64,000 bases of DNA from VXNE01 sp965206615. Its GTDB lineage: Bacteria; Pseudomonadota; Gammaproteobacteria; Pseudomonadales; Azotimanducaceae. Shown in pieces: positions 61,387 through 64,000 of this stretch. Numbering within the stretch: the stretch's first letter is position 1; the number at the start of each line of letters is the position of its first letter. Location: positions 62,001 through 126,000 of the forward strand of contig OZ242219.1 in assembly GCA_965206615.1 (NCBI GenBank), read 5' to 3'. Made by a program: the position numbers and the translations under genes. The notes beneath the pieces are model-generated. The model did no database searches and was not told where the DNA came from. It worked only from the letters and a program-made list of their open reading frames with translations.

Positions 61387-61965
61387 ATGGGTGTGTACGG
61401 CCGTGTTGGACGGACTTTGGATGTGAGCGACTCCCGCCAACCGGAAAAGTCCCTGCAACGGGCGGAGATCGTCGACTTCTACGAGCACGCGTCGCCGGAT
61501 CTGCACCGCCTGCTGTCCCGCCGACTCGGCAACGCCGAGGACGCGCGGGAGGTCGCGCACGACGCGTTCGAGAAACTCCTGCGCCAGGCCGACCGGGAGG
61601 ACATCCAGGATCTGCGCCGCTTTTTCTTCACGATGGCGAACCGCATGGCGCTCGACGTGCTGCGCCGTCGCGAGGTGCGGCGGCGGGTTCTGCGCGAGCA
61701 CGCGGTCGATGCCAGCGAAGAGGCGCAAACGGCAGGGGACCCGCAGCGGATCCTGCTGGGGCGCGAGCGGCTCATCGCCGTGCAACGGGCACTGGCGGCC
61801 CTGCCCGTGAAGACGCGGCACGTATTCCTGCTGCACCGTTTCGAGGGACACACCTACGCGGAAATCGCCCGCCAGGTCGGGTTGTCGCAGAAGTCGGTGG
61901 AGTACCACATGACCCGTGCACTGACGACGATCTCGACGGTCGCCGACTCGCCGCATGAGGGATAG
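61387..61965 (+). CDS. ECF sigma factor, FecI-like
   Basis: A 192-residue RNA polymerase sigma factor of the extracytoplasmic type. Region 2: EIVDFYEHASPDLHRLLSRR, then EDAREVAHDAFEKLLRQ and RRFFFTMANRMALDVLRRRE. Region 4: LPVKTRHVFLLHRFEGHTYA, then EIARQVGLSQKSVEYHMTRA (the HTH for the -35 element). It should direct RNA polymerase to the TonB-receptor gene downstream. A GTG at 61423 (VSDSRQPEKS) is a plausible alternative start. Its stop overlaps a possible FecR start. Confidence 0.9.
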   Translation: MGVYGRVGRTLDVSDSRQPEKSLQRAEIVDFYEHASPDLHRLLSRRLGNAEDAREVAHDAFEKLLRQADREDIQDLRRFFFTMANRMALDVLRRREVRRRVLREHAVDASEEAQTAGDPQRILLGRERLIAVQRALAALPVKTRHVFLLHRFEGHTYAEIARQVGLSQKSVEYHMTRALTTISTVADSPHEG

Positions 61966-61969
61966 CGCC

Positions 61970-62983
61970 ATGCAAGACGACAGGAACGCCCAGGCCGCCA
62001 GCTGGTACACCCGGCTGCGCGCCCCTGATGTCACCAGCGCCGAGCGCCACGAGTTCAACCAGTGGCTCGCGGCGGACATCGAGCACGAACTGGCCTACGC
62101 GCGTATCGAGCAGGAATGGCACGACGTCGGCGCCCTGGAGTCCTGGGCGCGCGACGAGCTCAGCCAGTTGAACCTTGCGTCCGCAAACCGTACGCGGCGG
62201 TCCCGCGCCATGTGGATCACGGGCCTGGCCACGGCAGCGTCACTTCTGCTGGCAGTCCTCTGGTGGCAGGGCATTGGGCCACCAGGTACCCCGGTCATGA
62301 CCATTACCACCGCCAAGACCGAGCAGCGCCAGCTGGCGCTCGACGACGGCTCGCGGCTGCACGTCAACACCGCCTCCGACCTGGAGGTCCGCTATACCCC
62401 GAGGGTTCGCGAGGTCATCGTCAAGCGTGGCGAAAGCGTGTTCGACGTCGATCACGACGCCGCGCGGCCGTTTGTGGTGCGCGCCGGTGCGCACAGCGTG
62501 ATCGCCGTCGGCACCCGCTTCGCCGTGCGCCGGGGGGACGACGACGAGTGGGCAGTCACCGTGATCGAGGGCCGGGTTGCCGTGGTGCCCGGCCTCCCCG
62601 AGGACTTCACCGCCATCCTGTCCCAACGAGCGCCTCGAATTTGGCAGGACGGGGTGATACTCGATGCCAACGAACAGTTGAAGATCGACTCGTCCGGCCG
62701 GATCAGAAACGAACAGCAGACCGATGCCGAAGCCGCTACCGCCTGGCAGCAGGGCATGCTGAGATTTCACAACACGCCGCTGCGCGTGGCGGCGAGGGAA
62801 ATCTCACGCTATACCCATAGCGAGGTGCAGGTGGCCGAGGGGGTGCCTGACTACCCGGTCACAGGGATCATCCATATTCGCGACCGCGAATCGATGGTGA
62901 CCCTGCTCGGCGAAGTCGTTCCGGTGACCCCGCAGGACAATGCCGCCGGTGTCACCATCCTGTATGAAGCCCGTTCACCCTAG
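61970..62983 (+). CDS. FecR-like anti-sigma factor / signal transducer
   Basis: A 337-residue inner-membrane protein. The cytoplasmic N-terminus (ASWYTRLRAPDVTSAERHEF, NQWLAADIEHELAYARIEQE) binds the sigma factor; one helix (ITGLATAASLLLAVLWWQGI, about residues 82-101) spans the membrane; the periplasmic FecR domain has RQLALDDGSRLHVNTASDLE, GESVFDVDHDAARPFVVRAG and VIAVGTRFAVRR. It would contact the STN domain of the TonB receptor encoded next. ATG 61970 follows GAGGG; ATG 61955, overlapping the sigma stop, is possible. Confidence 0.9.
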   Translation: MQDDRNAQAASWYTRLRAPDVTSAERHEFNQWLAADIEHELAYARIEQEWHDVGALESWARDELSQLNLASANRTRRSRAMWITGLATAASLLLAVLWWQGIGPPGTPVMTITTAKTEQRQLALDDGSRLHVNTASDLEVRYTPRVREVIVKRGESVFDVDHDAARPFVVRAGAHSVIAVGTRFAVRRGDDDEWAVTVIEGRVAVVPGLPEDFTAILSQRAPRIWQDGVILDANEQLKIDSSGRIRNEQQTDAEAATAWQQGMLRFHNTPLRVAAREISRYTHSEVQVAEGVPDYPVTGIIHIRDRESMVTLLGEVVPVTPQDNAAGVTILYEARSP

Positions 62984-63004
62984 GCCAGTTCAGATTACCT
63001 GGGG

Positions 63005-64000
63005 ATGAGGAGGGACAGTCTAGGGTTCGGTCGGATCCGTGCGTCGTATCTGTGGAAAGGCGCAGTCCTGACATTTGTTCTAGGTGTCGGATGGGCCTGT
63101 CTCGCTGATACGTCCGACTCCAGAGGGGGACGCATGGACAAACAACCGACCAATCAACTCAATGCCGTCAGGCATTTCGATATAGACGCACAGGAACTTC
63201 CTGCCGCGCTGCTCCAGTTCGGCGAACAGGCGGAGCTGACGGTGATGGTTCACCACCATGCCAGCGGCAACACGCCGGGTCTGCAGGGTGAATACACGAC
63301 CGACGAAGCGCTGCAGCAACTGCTGGCCGGTACGGCCCTGGAATACCGCATCAAGGGTGAGGCTATCATCGTCACGCGACTGCAGTTGGTGGCCGAACTG
63401 ACGCCCGACCCGCGGACAACAAAAGCACCACTGCTGAAACGCCTGGGCACGGTCATCGCCGCGGCCATATTCGCCACTTCCGGCGCGGCGGCCATCGCGG
63501 CGGACGACGCAACCACTGATTCGAATGAGGTGGTTATCGAGGAGATCGTCGTCACAGCGACCAAGCGCGACACGTCGCTGCAGGATACAGCGATCGCCAT
63601 CACGGCGTACACGACGGAACATCTGGATCGCCAGGGGATCGAGAACTTCGACGATTTTGCGCGGCAGACGCCTGGAGTGAACCTTACCGGTCCCAGGAAC
63701 TTTCAAAAGTTTACCATCAGGGGTGTCCAGACCGCCACATCCCTGAGCGGCGTCGGCGATCAGAAACCAGTCGCCGTGTATTACGATGAAGTGCCGGTGA
63801 CTAGCTTCTCTATCTTCACACCCGATCTCCGCTTGTATGACGTGGAACGCGTTGAAGTCTTGAGGGGACCCCAGGGAACGTCCTTCGGTTCCGGTTCTCT
63901 GAGCGGCGCAGCTCGCGTCATCACCAACAAGGCAAACCTGGATGGGTTCGATGCGTCGGTTCGGGTGGACGTAGGCTCGACGGACGGTGGTGGTATCCGG
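63005..64000 (+). CDS. TonB-dependent receptor with STN signalling domain, 3' end cut by window
   Basis: The frame is open from ATG 63005 to the right edge (332 codons visible). Order: N-terminal hydrophobic segment (GAVLTFVLGVGWACLA), STN domain (about residues 58-118: FDIDAQELPAALLQFGEQAE, then LLAGTALEYRI), a second hydrophobic stretch (LGTVIAAAIFATSGAAAIAA, about 148-167), a TonB box region (EEIVVTATKRD) and the plug (TAIAITAYTTEHLDRQGIEN, then TPGVNLTGP, then VEVLRGPQGTSFGSGSLSGA). The barrel is outside the window. With FecI/FecR before it, it forms a trans-envelope regulated uptake system; ligand unknown. Confidence 0.92.
   Translation, partial: MRRDSLGFGRIRASYLWKGAVLTFVLGVGWACLADTSDSRGGRMDKQPTNQLNAVRHFDIDAQELPAALLQFGEQAELTVMVHHHASGNTPGLQGEYTTDEALQQLLAGTALEYRIKGEAIIVTRLQLVAELTPDPRTTKAPLLKRLGTVIAAAIFATSGAAAIAADDATTDSNEVVIEEIVVTATKRDTSLQDTAIAITAYTTEHLDRQGIENFDDFARQTPGVNLTGPRNFQKFTIRGVQTATSLSGVGDQKPVAVYYDEVPVTSFSIFTPDLRLYDVERVEVLRGPQGTSFGSGSLSGAARVITNKANLDGFDASVRVDVGSTDGGGIR

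Overview
The window is high-GC, gene-dense bacterial DNA. A Gammaproteobacterium is the best fit: it has a high-potential iron-sulfur protein, the long form of QueF, endonuclease V, an aa3-type oxidase whose subunit II carries two cytochrome c domains, a FecI/FecR/TonB-receptor locus with an STN domain, and a REP-associated tyrosine transposase (RAYT) with REP-like repeats. Many PhyH dioxygenases, amidohydrolases, sulfatases, a CaiB-type CoA transferase and an acyl-CoA ligase suggest an aerobic heterotroph living on varied organic compounds. Nothing here fixes the genus or habitat. Layout: 1-11 kb holds the 3' part of a MalT/LuxR-type regulator, an IS fragment, a decayed DUF3179 gene, a cytochrome P450, a two-gene unit pairing a propeptide-like secreted protein with a subtilisin/kexin-like lipoprotein, tRNA-Glu, an MFS exporter, HiPIP and a glutathione transferase. 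From 11 to 20 kb on the minus strand are a 1338-residue membrane protein of unknown family and a coxB-coxA-coxC-subunit IV operon. From 20 to 26 kb come a protein with two tandem winged-helix-like repeats, an internally deleted PhyH gene beside a MelB-like carrier, and a scar where a DUF4338/ISAs1-type transposase is fused to an XRE antitoxin fragment next to tRNA-Gly. From 26 to 31.6 kb are nfi-queF (overlapping), a CoA transferase whose stop codon lies in the target duplication of a 150-bp MITE-like element, a duplicated helix-hairpin-helix lipoprotein, an MsrQ-like haem protein and a DUF4097 protein. From 32 to 39 kb are a sulfatase facing a sulfatase relic, three PhyH genes, a broken hydantoinase and an amidohydrolase. 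From 39.6 to 48.5 kb runs a tightly coupled eight-gene plus-strand unit: VOC protein, quinone-oxidoreductase-like MDR, hotdog thioesterase, acyl-CoA ligase, Nramp-like transporter, small membrane protein and two exported amidohydrolases. It looks like a dedicated uptake and catabolic pathway with an unknown substrate. From 48.5 to 52.8 kb is a repeat-rich island: a scrambled RAYT copy, an Xre/RES toxin-antitoxin pair, an IS3/IS481-type relic and an intact RAYT. From 52.8 to 58 kb are a heterodimeric ABC exporter, an esterase, and a relic of a second FecI-type sigma gene running into a GTGTCCC repeat patch. From 58 to 64 kb are a fifth PhyH (with an extra N-terminal domain), an SDR, a Uma2-family protein whose start lies in palindromic tandem repeats, and an ECF sigma/FecR/TonB-receptor locus cut by the window edge. 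The recurring theme is genome erosion by small mobile elements: several gene relics, at least two dispersed intergenic repeat families, three copies of an ABC-exporter 3' tail and a MITE-like insertion with a target-site duplication.
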